64,000 nucleotides of DNA from Paraburkholderia tropica (GCF_900109265.1 NZ_FNZM01000009.1:186001-250000), one strand, 5' to 3'; numbered from the stretch's first letter, positions 28,192-39,305 are shown. The notes: a model not told the origin generated them from the sequence alone. A program made the numbers and translations.

Positions 28192-29250
28192 TCATGCACG
28201 CGTGGCCGCCGCGCGCAGCAACTGATGCGAGGCCGCGTAACGCAAGGTGCGCGCGACATCGACGGTCAAAGGGCCGCCCCAGTCGAGCGCCACTTCGTAG
28301 CGGTCGCCGCGCGACGGTTCGATCTCGCGCTCGCCGTCGAAGGCGAGCGTGCCGTGGCCCGCATCGAGCGGCATCGGCATGCCGACTTCGAGCCGCTGGC
28401 ACGTGCGCATGTTGAGCCGTTCGATGCGGCCCGGCGCGATCGGCGCGAGTATCGGCACGCCTTCGCCGCTGGCGTCGGCATCGCCGAACGTCATGTGCAG
28501 ACCGTGCGCCGCGTCTCGTCCGACCGGCGCCCACGCGCCGCCGATCGACGCGAGCCCGATGCCGTCGGGCGGCGCGAAGGCCAGAAATAACGATTCGATA
28601 TCCGAACTATCCGAAATCGCCCGCGCGCCAACGAACGGTTGCCGCGATACGCAAACATCGACCAGTGCGATTTCCTCGCGGCCCAGCGCCGGTCCTTCGA
28701 CGCAACGCGCGACCAGCCGCTTGTTGCGCGCGAGCGCGGCCTCGGCGGGCACCGCGCCGGTGGCCACGAGCGCGCCGGCAAGGCCCGCGACGGTGGCCTC
28801 GCGCAGTTCGGGGAACGCGTTATTGGTGCCGGTGGAGAGCGCGAGCAAGGGCGTGTCGCCGCTATGCGCCGCGACCGCGCGATGCGTGCCGTCGCCGCCC
28901 AGCACGGCGATCAGCGCGACCCGTTCGCGCACCATGTGAGCGACGCCCGCGTGCGTGTCGGCGGCGCTGTCGCTGATCGGCAGATCGATGAAATCGACGG
29001 TCGGCCAGCGCTCGTGCCGCGCCACCGCCGCATGCGTTTCGAGCGCGCGCAGCACCAGCGCGGCGACGCCGGTCTTATCGCGCAAGGTGATCACGCGATC
29101 GACGCCGAATGCGCCCAGTCCCGCGAGCAGTCGCACGACCATGTTGGCTTTCTCGGCCGTCGGAAATACGGAAGCATGCGTGGTGAGGCGGCGGATGTCG
29201 CGTCCCGAAGCCGGGTTCGCGATCACGCCTACGGTCACGGGCGTCGTCAC
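28192..29250 (-). CDS. acoX: AcoX, NAD-kinase-like protein of the acetoin operon
   Basis: This 352-residue protein of the ATP-NAD kinase superfamily has the diagnostic GGDGTHR motif (about residue 117) and the ATP-site-like stretch STGTNNAFPE. AcoX accompanies acetoin genes in Cupriavidus and Burkholderia relatives, but its biochemical role is not established. Translation begins at GTG (29250), preceded by AGGAGACAAAG. It is the first gene of the operon, about 105 bp downstream of a sigma-54 promoter. Confidence 0.9.
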   Translation of the reverse strand: MTTPVTVGVIANPASGRDIRRLTTHASVFPTAEKANMVVRLLAGLGAFGVDRVITLRDKTGVAALVLRALETHAAVARHERWPTVDFIDLPISDSAADTHAGVAHMVRERVALIAVLGGDGTHRAVAAHSGDTPLLALSTGTNNAFPELREATVAGLAGALVATGAVPAEAALARNKRLVARCVEGPALGREEIALVDVCVSRQPFVGARAISDSSDIESLFLAFAPPDGIGLASIGGAWAPVGRDAAHGLHMTFGDADASGEGVPILAPIAPGRIERLNMRTCQRLEVGMPMPLDAGHGTLAFDGEREIEPSRGDRYEVALDWGGPLTVDVARTLRYAASHQLLRAAATRA

Positions 29251-29354
29251 GGGCTTTGTCTCCTGATCCGCGCAAGGGCGGACCGATTGTGTCGGCGACG
29301 CTTGCCGATTGCGTTTGCGCGTCGCGTTTGTGCGTCATGTTTGTCCGCAGACTC

Positions 29355-29370
29355 TGCAAGCGTTGTGCCA
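29355..29370 (-). promoter_or_regulatory. sigma-54 promoter of the aco operon
   Basis: On the minus strand TGGCACAACGCTTGCA carries the invariant -24 GG and -12 GC with the correct spacing and nearly the full TGGCAC-n5-TTGCA consensus. It lies 105 bp ahead of the acoX start codon. The divergent gene encodes a sigma-54 activator with an intact GAFTGA loop, which supports the call. Confidence 0.88.
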
Positions 29371-29605
29371 ACGCGTGCGCGCCGCGCGTTCAAGCAGACG
29401 GAATGCCGCTGCGACAGGGCTTTGCGGCCGATTCGCAAGCGCGCCGCGATCAGCGTCGCGTGGCGCGACGGCGTCTCAACACGGCCTGCGTTGAGCTCGG
29501 GGGCGAAGTGCACTGCAGCGAAACGCGCGGACGCAATCGCGCCGCGCCCCGCACGACGCACCCGACCCGCCGTTGTGCAGGCCCGCATGCGCGTCTCGCG
29601 ACACA

Positions 29606-29623
29606 CTGAGACGATCGTCTCAG
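29606..29623. promoter_or_regulatory. 18-bp palindrome, candidate AcoR enhancer site
   Basis: CTGAGACGATCGTCTCAG is a perfect palindrome 95 bp ahead of the acoR start and about 240 bp upstream of the sigma-54 promoter, a normal enhancer distance. A related but imperfect palindrome (GTCTCGCGACAC, 29593-29604) is centred 16 bp to its left. The AcoR assignment is inferred from position. Confidence 0.7.
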
Positions 29624-29717
29624 CCATCTCGCTTGCTGCGCTGCGGTGTGATTGCGCGCGCGGGATGTGCTACAAAAGGTTCCCGCCTGGAGTGGTCTGG
29701 ATTCGACTGGAACCGCC

Positions 29718-31724
29718 ATGCCCTACGCCCTCGCTCCCACCCGCCACGCCGCGCGCGTGCGCGACGCCGTCGAAGGACGCCTGCCCGCGCCTTCGGGCTC
29801 GGCGCGGCTCGCGTCGTCGTGGCAGCGCTCGTTCGAGCGCTATCAGCTCGATCCCGGCTCGGTGATCGGCCCGCGCGTGCTGAGCGCCGCCGAACTGCGC
29901 GAAATCCGCGATCGCGAGGAGTCTTTTCTGCGCGCCTCGGGCCAGTGCCTCACGCGCCTGCACGACGTCGTGCGCGACGCTGACTATTGCGTGATGCTCA
30001 CCGACGCGCATGGCGTGACGATCGACTACCGCATCGACCGCGAGCGCCGCAACGACTTCAAGCACGCGGGCCTGCATATCGGTTCGTGCTGGTCGGAGAG
30101 CGAGGAAGGCACGTGCGGCATCGCGAGCGTGCTGGCCGATCTCGCGCCGATCACCGTGCACAAGACCGATCATTTCCGCGCCGCGTTCACCACGCTCACC
30201 TGCAGCGCCGCGCCGATCTTTGCGCCCGGCGGCGAGCTGATCGGCGTGCTCGACGCCTCCGCCGTGCAGTCGCCCGATGGCCGCGAGAGCCAGCGCATCG
30301 TCAATCAGCTCGTGCGCCAGAGCGCGACGCTCATCGAGGACGGCTATTTCCTGCATCGCACCGCGTCGTGCTGGATTCTGTTCGGCCACCAGAGCCGCAA
30401 TTACGTCGAGGCGCAGCCCGAACTACTGATCGCCTTCGACGAAAACGGCAACGTGGTCGCCGCGAACCGGCGCGCGCGCGAAATCATTCCGGGCCTCGAA
30501 GGTCCGCGCCATATCGACGAGATTTTCGATTCGTCGCACGTGCAGTTGCGCGATATCGGCCGCATCGAGGCCATCGCGGCGCTGCGCCTGCGGGCGAGCG
30601 GCGCGATGCTTTACGCGCGGATTCGCGCGCCGCTCGGACGGGTGCCGTCGCCGGGCGTGCATGGCGCGGTGCCGCTGCGCGACGTGCGCGATGCGCCCCA
30701 AACCCGCGCCGAGGAGGCGCACGACCGCAGCGCGCTCGGCCCGTTCCTGCGCAGCGCCGACGCGCGCGTGGCCGACAACGCGCGCATCGCACAGCGCGTT
30801 GTCGGCAAGCGGCTGCCGATTCTGCTGCTCGGCGAAACCGGCGCGGGCAAGGAAGTATTCGCGCGCGCGATCCACGATGCCGGGCCGCGCCGCAACCGGC
30901 CGTTCGTCGCGGTGAATTGCGGCGCGCTGCCCGAGTCGCTGATCGAGAGCGAGCTGTTCGGTTACGCGCCCGGCGCGTTCACGGGCGCGCGGCGTCACGG
31001 CGCGCGCGGCAAGATCGCGCTCGCCGACGGCGGCACGCTCTTTCTCGACGAAATCGGCGATATGCCGCTCGCGCTGCAGACGCGCCTGCTGCGCGTGCTC
31101 GCCGAAGGCGAAGTGCTGCCGCTCGGCGGCGAGACGCCGGTGCGCGTCGATCTCGACGTGATCTGCGCGACGCACCGCGATCTCACGCAGATGGCCGCGG
31201 CGGGCGCGTTTCGCGACGATCTCTACTACCGCCTGAGCGGCGCGGTGCTCACGCTGCCGCCGCTGCGCGAACGGCGCGACATCGGCATGCTGATCGACAC
31301 GGTGTTCGCCGAAGAAGCGCAGGCCGCGGGCCGCCCGCTCGGCCTCGACGCCGCGCTGGCCGCGCAACTCGCCGCCTATGCGTGGCCCGGCAATCTGCGC
31401 CAGTTGCGCAACGCCATGCGCTACGCATGCGCCGTCTGCGACACCGTGCGTGTGGAGGCGCGGCATTTGAGCGCCGATCTCGCCGCGCAATTGCCTGATT
31501 CAGCGCGTGGGGGCGCCATGGCCTCGCGCGAGGGCGACCGCGCGTCGACGCGCGCCGAACGCGCGACGGGCCATCACGACAGCGCCGAACGCGCCCGCAT
31601 CCTCGCCGCCCTCACCGCCCACCGCTGGCGTCCCGACGCCGCCGCCGCCGCGCTCGGCATCTCGCGCGCGACGCTCTATCGACGGATCGCGAAGCACGGC
31701 ATCGTCGGGCCGCATCGCGCTTGA
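29718..31724 (+). CDS. acoR: AcoR, sigma-54-dependent activator of acetoin genes
   Basis: This 668-residue enhancer-binding protein is of the AcoR/FhlA-like type. The N-terminal sensory half (about 1-330) looks like a GAF domain (DADYCVMLTDAHGV, GTCGIASVLADLAPI) followed by a PAS-like segment (ELLIAFDENGNVVAANRRA). The AAA+ domain has Walker A GETGAGKE near residue 371, the sigma-54 contact loop GAFTGA near 418, and Walker B LFLDEIGDM. The Fis-type HTH at the C-terminus reads GISRATLYRRIAKHG. It is transcribed divergently from the aco operon and should switch it on when acetoin is present. The ATG at 29718 gives the usual family N-terminus. Confidence 0.93.
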   Translation: MPYALAPTRHAARVRDAVEGRLPAPSGSARLASSWQRSFERYQLDPGSVIGPRVLSAAELREIRDREESFLRASGQCLTRLHDVVRDADYCVMLTDAHGVTIDYRIDRERRNDFKHAGLHIGSCWSESEEGTCGIASVLADLAPITVHKTDHFRAAFTTLTCSAAPIFAPGGELIGVLDASAVQSPDGRESQRIVNQLVRQSATLIEDGYFLHRTASCWILFGHQSRNYVEAQPELLIAFDENGNVVAANRRAREIIPGLEGPRHIDEIFDSSHVQLRDIGRIEAIAALRLRASGAMLYARIRAPLGRVPSPGVHGAVPLRDVRDAPQTRAEEAHDRSALGPFLRSADARVADNARIAQRVVGKRLPILLLGETGAGKEVFARAIHDAGPRRNRPFVAVNCGALPESLIESELFGYAPGAFTGARRHGARGKIALADGGTLFLDEIGDMPLALQTRLLRVLAEGEVLPLGGETPVRVDLDVICATHRDLTQMAAAGAFRDDLYYRLSGAVLTLPPLRERRDIGMLIDTVFAEEAQAAGRPLGLDAALAAQLAAYAWPGNLRQLRNAMRYACAVCDTVRVEARHLSADLAAQLPDSARGGAMASREGDRASTRAERATGHHDSAERARILAALTAHRWRPDAAAAALGISRATLYRRIAKHGIVGPHRA

Positions 31725-31866
31725 GCGTCGGCGCGTGCGGCTGTTCCGCCGTTCCAGCGGCAGTTTTCGCGCGCGCGCACCGTCATGGCGCACGCGTGCT
31801 CGTTGCGCCCGCCGCGATCGGCCTGTGCGCGCAATGCACAGAAGTATTAAATATTGTGCGGCGCGA

Positions 31867-31895
31867 TTGTCTTGCCACGCAACGCTCGGTATAAA
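31867..31895 (+). promoter_or_regulatory. promoter upstream of the ComEA-like gene
   Basis: TTGTCT (31867-31872) and TATAAA (31890-31895) are separated by 17 bp and lie about 120 bp ahead of the start codon at 32019. This is a reasonable sigma-70 promoter in an otherwise empty 294-bp gap after acoR. Confidence 0.6.
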
Positions 31896-32018
31896 TCGTC
31901 CGCTTCCCGTCCACGCAGGCGCGAACTGTCCTATCCTGATAGCGCAGCGCCCACCGACTGGATGCGTCGTCCGTTCCCGGCTAACCGAATTCGAATTGCC
32001 CTCAATGGAGTGATTGCC

Positions 32019-32639
32019 ATGCTGAAGAAGCTGCTGATGCTGTTCCTCGCACTCGGTCTGTCGCTGTCCGCCGCGTTGGCCGCGGCTGTCGAAGTCAATA
32101 CCGCCGATCAGGCGGCGCTCGAATCGGTCAAGGGCATCGGCCCCGTCCACGCCAAGGCGATCCTCGACGAACGTAGCAAAAACGGCCCGTTCAAGGATGC
32201 GGACGACCTCGCCACGCGCGTGAAGGGCATCGGTCCGAAGTCGGTGCAGAATCTCGAAGCCGCCGGTCTGACGATCAACGGTTCGTCGGCGCCGCCGGCG
32301 GGCAAGCCGGCAGCGTCGTCGAAGAGCAGCAAGGCGGCGACCACGGCGGCGCCCGCCGCCACGGCCGGCACCGCGCCGAATCCGATGACCACGGCCCCGA
32401 CGTCAGCGGCGCCCGCCACCACGGCCACGACCGCGCCGGCCGCCTCGGACGCCAAGGCCGGCAAGTCCAAACGCAAGAGCAAGAAGGACAAGGAAGCCGC
32501 CGCCGCGAGCGCCGCGCAGGCGGGTTCCGCCGCGCCCGCCGCCACCGCGCCGGCCGCCGCTTCGGATACCAAAGCAAAGAAGAGCAAGAAGTCGAAGAAG
32601 AGCAAGGCCGCGTCCGACGCGGCCGCCTCGGGCGCTTGA
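32019..32639 (+). CDS. ComEA-like helix-hairpin-helix protein
   Basis: This 206-residue exported protein has a signal peptide at about 1-22 (KKLLMLFLALGLSLSAALA) and two HhH motifs at about 25-82 (VKGIGPVHAKAILDER and VKGIGPKSVQNLEAAG). These resemble the DNA-binding domain of competence protein ComEA. The rest (about 90-206) is Ala/Thr/Pro-rich and ends in Lys/Ser-rich runs, which would add non-specific DNA affinity. It probably binds DNA in the periplasm. A role in uptake is possible but not shown, as no other competence gene is in the window. Confidence 0.87.
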   Translation: MLKKLLMLFLALGLSLSAALAAAVEVNTADQAALESVKGIGPVHAKAILDERSKNGPFKDADDLATRVKGIGPKSVQNLEAAGLTINGSSAPPAGKPAASSKSSKAATTAAPAATAGTAPNPMTTAPTSAAPATTATTAPAASDAKAGKSKRKSKKDKEAAAASAAQAGSAAPAATAPAAASDTKAKKSKKSKKSKAASDAAASGA

Positions 32640-32750
32640 GGTCGCGCGCCCGCTTTCCGGCACTTTCTGCCATCCCCGCGGCGCGCCTCGTGCGCGCCGT
32701 CCGATTTTCCGGCCGCGTCCCCCGTCGCGGCCATCATTAGTGAGATCGTC

Positions 32751-33191
32751 ATGAGCCTGCTCGATACCCTCGGTTCCCTGCTCGGTTCGTCGCAACAGCA
32801 ACAAGGCGGCGGCCAAACTCAACTCCTCGCGCTCGCGATGGAATTCGTCAACAATCAGCCGGGCGGCCTGAACGGCCTCATCCAGAAGTTCCAGCAAGGC
32901 GGTCTCGGCGACGTCGTGCAGTCGTGGGTCAGCAACGGCGAGAACCAGTCCGTTTCGCCCGATCAGCTGCACAACGTGCTCGGCTCGGACGTCGTCTCGG
33001 GTCTCGCGCAGAAGGTCGGCATGCAGCCGGAACAGGTCAGCGGCCTGCTCGCCCAGGTGCTGCCGCACGTCGTGAACGCGGGCACGCCGAACGGCGAAGT
33101 GCCGCAAGGCGGCCAGATCAACACCGAAAGCGTGCTCGGCACGCTCGGCGGCCTCGCCTCGCTGTTCGGCGGCGGCAACAAGCAGGCTTGA
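32751..33191 (+). CDS. YidB-family (DUF937) protein
   Basis: This 146-residue protein of the YidB/DUF937 family has unknown function. The start MSLLDTLGSLLGSS is followed by a Gln/Gly stretch and the family core (NNQPGGLNGLIQKFQQGGLGDVVQSWV, then LAQKVGMQPEQVSGLLAQVLPHVV). There is no signal peptide or membrane segment. The product looks small, acidic and helical. A terminator stands 57 bp after the stop. It has an upstream gap of 111 bp to the ComEA-like gene. Confidence 0.9.
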   Translation: MSLLDTLGSLLGSSQQQQGGGQTQLLALAMEFVNNQPGGLNGLIQKFQQGGLGDVVQSWVSNGENQSVSPDQLHNVLGSDVVSGLAQKVGMQPEQVSGLLAQVLPHVVNAGTPNGEVPQGGQINTESVLGTLGGLASLFGGGNKQA

Positions 33192-33248
33192 TACGCTAAC
33201 GCGAGGCGCGCCTCGCGCGCGCCGGTGCGTACTTTTCCGACGCCCATG

Positions 33249-33283
33249 AAAAAAGGGCTCCCCGAATCGGGGAGCCCTTTTTG
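33249..33283. terminator. bidirectional intrinsic terminator between yidB-like gene and clpB
   Basis: AAAAAAGGGCTCCCCG pairs with GGGGAGCCCTTTTT around an AATC loop. A-runs on one side and T-runs on the other allow it to act for both convergent genes. Confidence 0.94.
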
Positions 33284-33339
33284 TTTGAAGCGCGACAGAT
33301 TACCGTCGCGCCAGCGGTGCATCAGCGAACTGAGAGCGC

Positions 33340-35937
<2,598 letters not shown>

Positions 35938-35974
35938 TTGAAACGAGACCTCCAGTAATCTTGACTGTCACCAG

Positions 35975-36002
35975 ATTTAAGGGTCATTGAGCCGGTTTCA
36001 AG
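35975..36002 (-). promoter_or_regulatory. sigma-32-like heat-shock promoter of clpB
   Basis: On the minus strand CTTGAAA (36002-35996) and CCCTTAAAT (35983-35975) are separated by 12 bp, close to the sigma-32 consensus CTTGAAA-n(11-16)-CCCCATnT. The -10 is imperfect at two positions. It lies about 40 bp ahead of the clpB start codon. Confidence 0.65.
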
Positions 36003-36145
36003 CGCACAGGCCGTCATTTTTTCCGATTTTTAATATGAGGGTGCGCTGGATGCGCAGATCGCCGTCCGCAGGGCGGATGACGGTGAAGCCGGTGGATTCG
36101 TCGGATCGAAGCGCGCCGTGAGGAGCGTCGCGAGATCGGGCGAAG

Positions 36146-36634
36146 TCAGCGCGTGGCGCTCGTCGCCTTCGCGCGCGGGATGAAGTTGACGGGCGCGAGG
36201 CCGAGCACGCCGCTCAGTTCATGCTCCGGTTGCGCCAGCTCGCCGATGGTGTGGCGATCGAGTTCGGCGAGGAAGGCGTCGCGCGCGGCCGCCAGCGCAT
36301 GCTTGAGGCGGCACTGCGGTTCGATGACGCAGCCGCGGCGCTCGCCGTGTTCGTCGGGAAAACAGCCGACCAGCGCGAAATCGCTCTCGGTGTGGCGCAC
36401 CACGGTGCCGACGCTCAGCGACAGCGAATCCGCCGCGAGCCGCAGGCCGCCGTTACGGCCGCGCAGGGTGTCGACCCAGCCGAGTTCGCCCAGCCGCTGC
36501 ACGACCTTCATCAGATGGTTCTTCGAGATGCCATAGGCGTCGGAGATTTCCTGGATCGTCGCCAGGCCGTCGCGGCGCAGCGCGAGATACAGCATCACGC
36601 GCAGCGAGTAGTCGGTGTAATCGGTCAGTCTCAT
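36146..36634 (-). CDS. nsrR: Rrf2-family regulator, NsrR type
   Basis: This 162-residue Fe-S regulator resembles NsrR, the nitric-oxide-sensing repressor. The winged HTH is in the first 60 residues (MRLTDYTDYSLRVMLYLA, then YGISKNHLMKVVQRLGELG), with the Asp8 that serves as a cluster ligand in Bacillus NsrR. Cysteines are C91, C102 and C108. The last pair and CRLKHAL match NsrR, but the first spacing is longer than in E. coli (C91/C96/C102). It is divergent from a truncated haemoglobin gene, a classical NO-detoxification partner. The start was placed at MRLTDY, because the longer frame is not conserved. Confidence 0.87.
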   Translation of the reverse strand: MRLTDYTDYSLRVMLYLALRRDGLATIQEISDAYGISKNHLMKVVQRLGELGWVDTLRGRNGGLRLAADSLSLSVGTVVRHTESDFALVGCFPDEHGERRGCVIEPQCRLKHALAAARDAFLAELDRHTIGELAQPEHELSGVLGLAPVNFIPRAKATSATR

Positions 36635-36740
36635 GGCGATCGTTAAAAAATGAGTCAGGTCAATCGTGACGCTAATGCGTCTAAGATAACATGCAGCGCC
36701 CATGCAGGTTTTGCGCTGTCTGGGTATCATGACGCTTCGT

Positions 36741-36770
36741 ATTTCCAGGCATTTTCCGGCATTTCCAGCC
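36741..36770. repeat. three 10-bp direct repeats before the globin gene
   Basis: Three contiguous units, ATTTCCAGGC, ATTTTCCGGC and ATTTCCAGCC (36741-36770), lie 47 bp ahead of the globin start. A 10-bp period puts each unit on the same face of the helix. They could be a multi-site operator; which protein binds is unknown. Confidence 0.75.
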
Positions 36771-36816
36771 GCATCGGAACGTGCCGTGGCATTTGTACAT
36801 CCGCAACAAGCCCATC

Positions 36817-37371
36817 ATGACCGACGCACGCCCCGCCCCCTACGCCGAGCCGACCGAAGACAACATCCGCGAACTCGTCTACGCGTTCTATGACCGCGTG
36901 CGCGCGGACGCGCTGCTCGGCCCGGTCTTCGACGGCATGCTGGCCGGGCGCTGGGACGACCATCTGCCGAAGATGGTGCGCTTCTGGTCGAGCCTTGTGC
37001 TCGGGACGAAAACCTACCGCGGCAACGTGCAGCAGGCCCACAATCCCGTGGAAGGCGTCGAGCCGCGTCATTTCAGCCGCTGGCTCCATCTGTTTCTCGA
37101 TACCGTGCAGGCGCGCTACGAGCCTGCCGCCGCGCTCCAGTTCATGGAGCCCGCGCTGCGAATCGCGCAGAGCCTGCAATTGAGCAAGTTCGGCTGGGAC
37201 TACCAGATTCCGCCCGAACAGCAAGCCTTGCTCGATGCGGTCGCGCCGCGCCGCCGCCCCGCAGGCCACGGACACGATCACGACCTGCCCACGCGCCCGC
37301 CTGGCGAGCCGTTTCCGACGCGCATCGTCGGCCGCTCGATGGACGCGGACGAAGCCGATCGCGCGAACTGA
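36817..37371 (+). CDS. group III truncated haemoglobin-like protein
   Basis: This 184-residue haem protein of the 2-on-2 (truncated) globin group III has a recognisable globin core at about residues 10-130 (NIRELVYAFYDRVRAD, LLGPVFDGML, LPKMVRFWSSLVLGTKTYRGNVQQAH, with the candidate proximal His in HFSRWLHLF). A C-terminal His/Pro-rich tail of about 40 residues follows (GHGHDHDLP). Group III globins are thought to handle NO or oxygen. The divergent NsrR-type gene supports NO detoxification. The start ATG at 36817 was preferred to a longer frame for fit to the family. Confidence 0.88.
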   Translation: MTDARPAPYAEPTEDNIRELVYAFYDRVRADALLGPVFDGMLAGRWDDHLPKMVRFWSSLVLGTKTYRGNVQQAHNPVEGVEPRHFSRWLHLFLDTVQARYEPAAALQFMEPALRIAQSLQLSKFGWDYQIPPEQQALLDAVAPRRRPAGHGHDHDLPTRPPGEPFPTRIVGRSMDADEADRAN

Positions 37372-37491
37372 GCGACGCCTGCGTCTGGCGTCGTCGGCTG
37401 ATTCTGGCTGTTAGTTGCGATTCATCACGCAAGTCAGCGCGATCTGCCCCGTTTTATGCGCATAACGGCGGCCAGGCATCGCGTCCCAGCT

Positions 37492-38847
37492 TCAAAACAG
37501 GCTGCGATCGACTTTCGGCACTTCGGGCGCCAGCTTCAACAGCCTCTCGCTCTGCGCGACGACAAAGCGCGCCACCGCGTCCACCAGCGCCCGTTCCTCG
37601 CCCATATAAACCTCGGCGCGCGCCAGTTCCGGCGCAAGCGCACTCGCCTGCCGCGCCATCCGCACGATCTCGCGCTCCAGAAAACGCGGCTGCGTGCGCG
37701 TGCGCTGGGCGAAATCCGCTAGCGCGTACGGCGTGAGCTCCTGTAGCCGGAATACGTCGCCATAGGCCATCGCCATGTCCTGCTCGACGTGCTCGCCGTA
37801 GGCGTTCACCGAAACGAGGTCGTACAGCGGCGCGGGCTCCAGATTCGACGCGCGCATGAAAAACGAGATGTTCTTGCCATGCGCGTCGCTATTGCCGATC
37901 AGCACGTGCAGCAGCGCCCAGCGCACGAGAAACGTGCGCGTCGACAGCGGATTGTCGAAATACGGCTCCAGCGCGAACAGCTTCTCGAAACTCACGCCTT
38001 CGCGGATATTGCGCACGTCGGCGACATTGCCGAAATTGCGCTCGTATTTGAACGACACGGGCAGATCCAGCGCCTGACAGCCGTCGATCACATGCCGCCG
38101 GCGCACCGCGGTCACAGTCTCTCCATCGGCGGGATCGATGCTTACTGCGCGGTCGAAACGCTCGATCAGCAGAATCGGCTCGGGGAGACGGCGAATCTCG
38201 ACCGGCGCAACCTTGAGCCCCAGACGCGCCGCCAGCGTCATGCAGAAATGCTCGTTGGCGACCATGTGCGGCGTAACGGCATTGCGCGACTCGGGCTTGA
38301 GAATATGCGTCGAACTGAGCGCGCCGTCCGCGAGCGCGAGGCGCGCGCCTTCCGCCAGCACCTGCAGCTTGTCCTGATAGCCGGCGACCGAGAGTCGCAC
38401 CTTGCCGTCCCAGACCGGGAAATCGACGAGATCGCGTTCGCGGATCCGCTGGCTCAGTTCTTCCGTCGAAATCGGTCTGCGCAGCGGCGGCGCGGCCTCG
38501 ACCGGCGCGCCGGGCAGGTCCGAGGGCGGCGCGAAGCTCAGCGCGCCGACGGGTTCCTTGCCGAGCACGCGCACGAGCCCGAAAACGTTCTCCTTCGAGA
38601 TCTGATTGACGATCGATGCGACGTCGAGCGCGCGGCCTTCCGGCAGCAGGTTTTGCAGGAAACGCTGGACCGCACCCGGCGCCGCCACTGCGCCCGAGAG
38701 CGGGATATGCGGCGAGAGCGGAAAGGCGTCGTCGCGCTGCCGCCAGGCCGCGTCGTAGTCGAAACCGTAGCGCTCCTCGCGCGATTCGAAGCTCAACGTG
38801 CCGACCGGCGCATCGCCGGTTGTGACGCGCAGCGTATGGGCGGCCAT
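37492..38847 (-). CDS. hipA: HipA-type serine/threonine kinase toxin
   Basis: This 451-residue member of the HipA family stalls growth in E. coli by phosphorylating glutamyl-tRNA synthetase. The N-terminal subdomain has LPEGRALDVASIVNQ. The mid-region has LSVAGYQDKL, the HipA nucleotide-loop signature, and the kinase core has NSDAHGKNISFF with the catalytic Asp/His/Asn. No truncation is seen, so it should be active when free. It starts at the last base of the hipB stop (TGATG overlap), a typical antitoxin-toxin arrangement. Target and host effect are not known from sequence. Confidence 0.93.
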   Translation of the reverse strand: MAAHTLRVTTGDAPVGTLSFESREERYGFDYDAAWRQRDDAFPLSPHIPLSGAVAAPGAVQRFLQNLLPEGRALDVASIVNQISKENVFGLVRVLGKEPVGALSFAPPSDLPGAPVEAAPPLRRPISTEELSQRIRERDLVDFPVWDGKVRLSVAGYQDKLQVLAEGARLALADGALSSTHILKPESRNAVTPHMVANEHFCMTLAARLGLKVAPVEIRRLPEPILLIERFDRAVSIDPADGETVTAVRRRHVIDGCQALDLPVSFKYERNFGNVADVRNIREGVSFEKLFALEPYFDNPLSTRTFLVRWALLHVLIGNSDAHGKNISFFMRASNLEPAPLYDLVSVNAYGEHVEQDMAMAYGDVFRLQELTPYALADFAQRTRTQPRFLEREIVRMARQASALAPELARAEVYMGEERALVDAVARFVVAQSERLLKLAPEVPKVDRSLF

Positions 38848-39149
38848 CAGGGCGTCTCCTGCGCGCCGGGCGGCATCAGCTTGCGCACTGCCATGCTGGC
38901 TTCGCTGCGCGGCAGGACCAGCAGGCTGAGCCCGAGCCCGTTGAGAATCAGAAACACCTTGTCGAGACTGACCGAGCGACCGTTTTCGAGCCGCGACAGC
39001 ACGTCCTTGGAGACGCCGAGCATTTGCGCGGCATCGTCGATACGCAGTTCGCTTTGTGCGCGGCGATTGCGCACGAGCAGGCCGAGCGCGGCCATGTCCA
39101 GCGCCAGCGGGTCCGGGCGTTCAATCGGTCGAGGCAAGGTGCGGGGCAT
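38847..39149 (-). CDS. hipB: HipB-type antitoxin/repressor
   Basis: This 100-residue Xre-family HTH protein (LRIDDAAQMLGVSKDVLSRLENGRS, about residues 35-59) should bind and neutralise HipA and repress its own operon. The C-terminal part (GLGLSLLVLPRSE) carries the short hydrophobic segment that in E. coli HipB contacts the partner protein. It overlaps hipA by one base. Upstream lie four regularly spaced operator-like sites, one of which overlaps the probable promoter. Confidence 0.93.
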   Translation of the reverse strand: MPRTLPRPIERPDPLALDMAALGLLVRNRRAQSELRIDDAAQMLGVSKDVLSRLENGRSVSLDKVFLILNGLGLSLLVLPRSEASMAVRKLMPPGAQETP

Positions 39150-39207
39150 GGCGGGCGCGTCCAGAATGTCCAGATTTTCGGAATCAGCCGCTTGATGCGG
39201 CCATAAT

Positions 39208-39223
39208 TCCGAGAATATCAGAA
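39208..39223 (-). promoter_or_regulatory. hip operator-like site A
   Basis: On the minus strand this reads TTCTGATATTCTCGGA, in opposite orientation to the other three sites. It lies in the region where the hipB promoter is expected (TATTCT on the minus strand could be the -10). Confidence 0.75.
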
Positions 39224-39255
39224 TTATTCCGTTGGACGCCAGTTTTGGCGAATAG

Positions 39256-39271
39256 TTCTCGCATTTAAGGA
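39256..39271 (+). promoter_or_regulatory. hip operator-like site B
   Basis: TTCTCGCATTTAAGGA, the most divergent member of the four-site set. Confidence 0.65.
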
Positions 39272-39305
39272 ATAAATCGACTCAGCCCACACGGCGAGCC
39301 GATTA

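Noticed and set aside
29251..29600. Short frames in the acoX-acoR gap
   Set aside because: Overlapping frames in several phases, with control signals already explaining the region; none resembles a known protein.
37454..37465. 12-bp palindrome TTATGCGCATAA after hipA
   Set aside because: It is short, has no T-run and no clear partner, so it is probably chance or a minor site.
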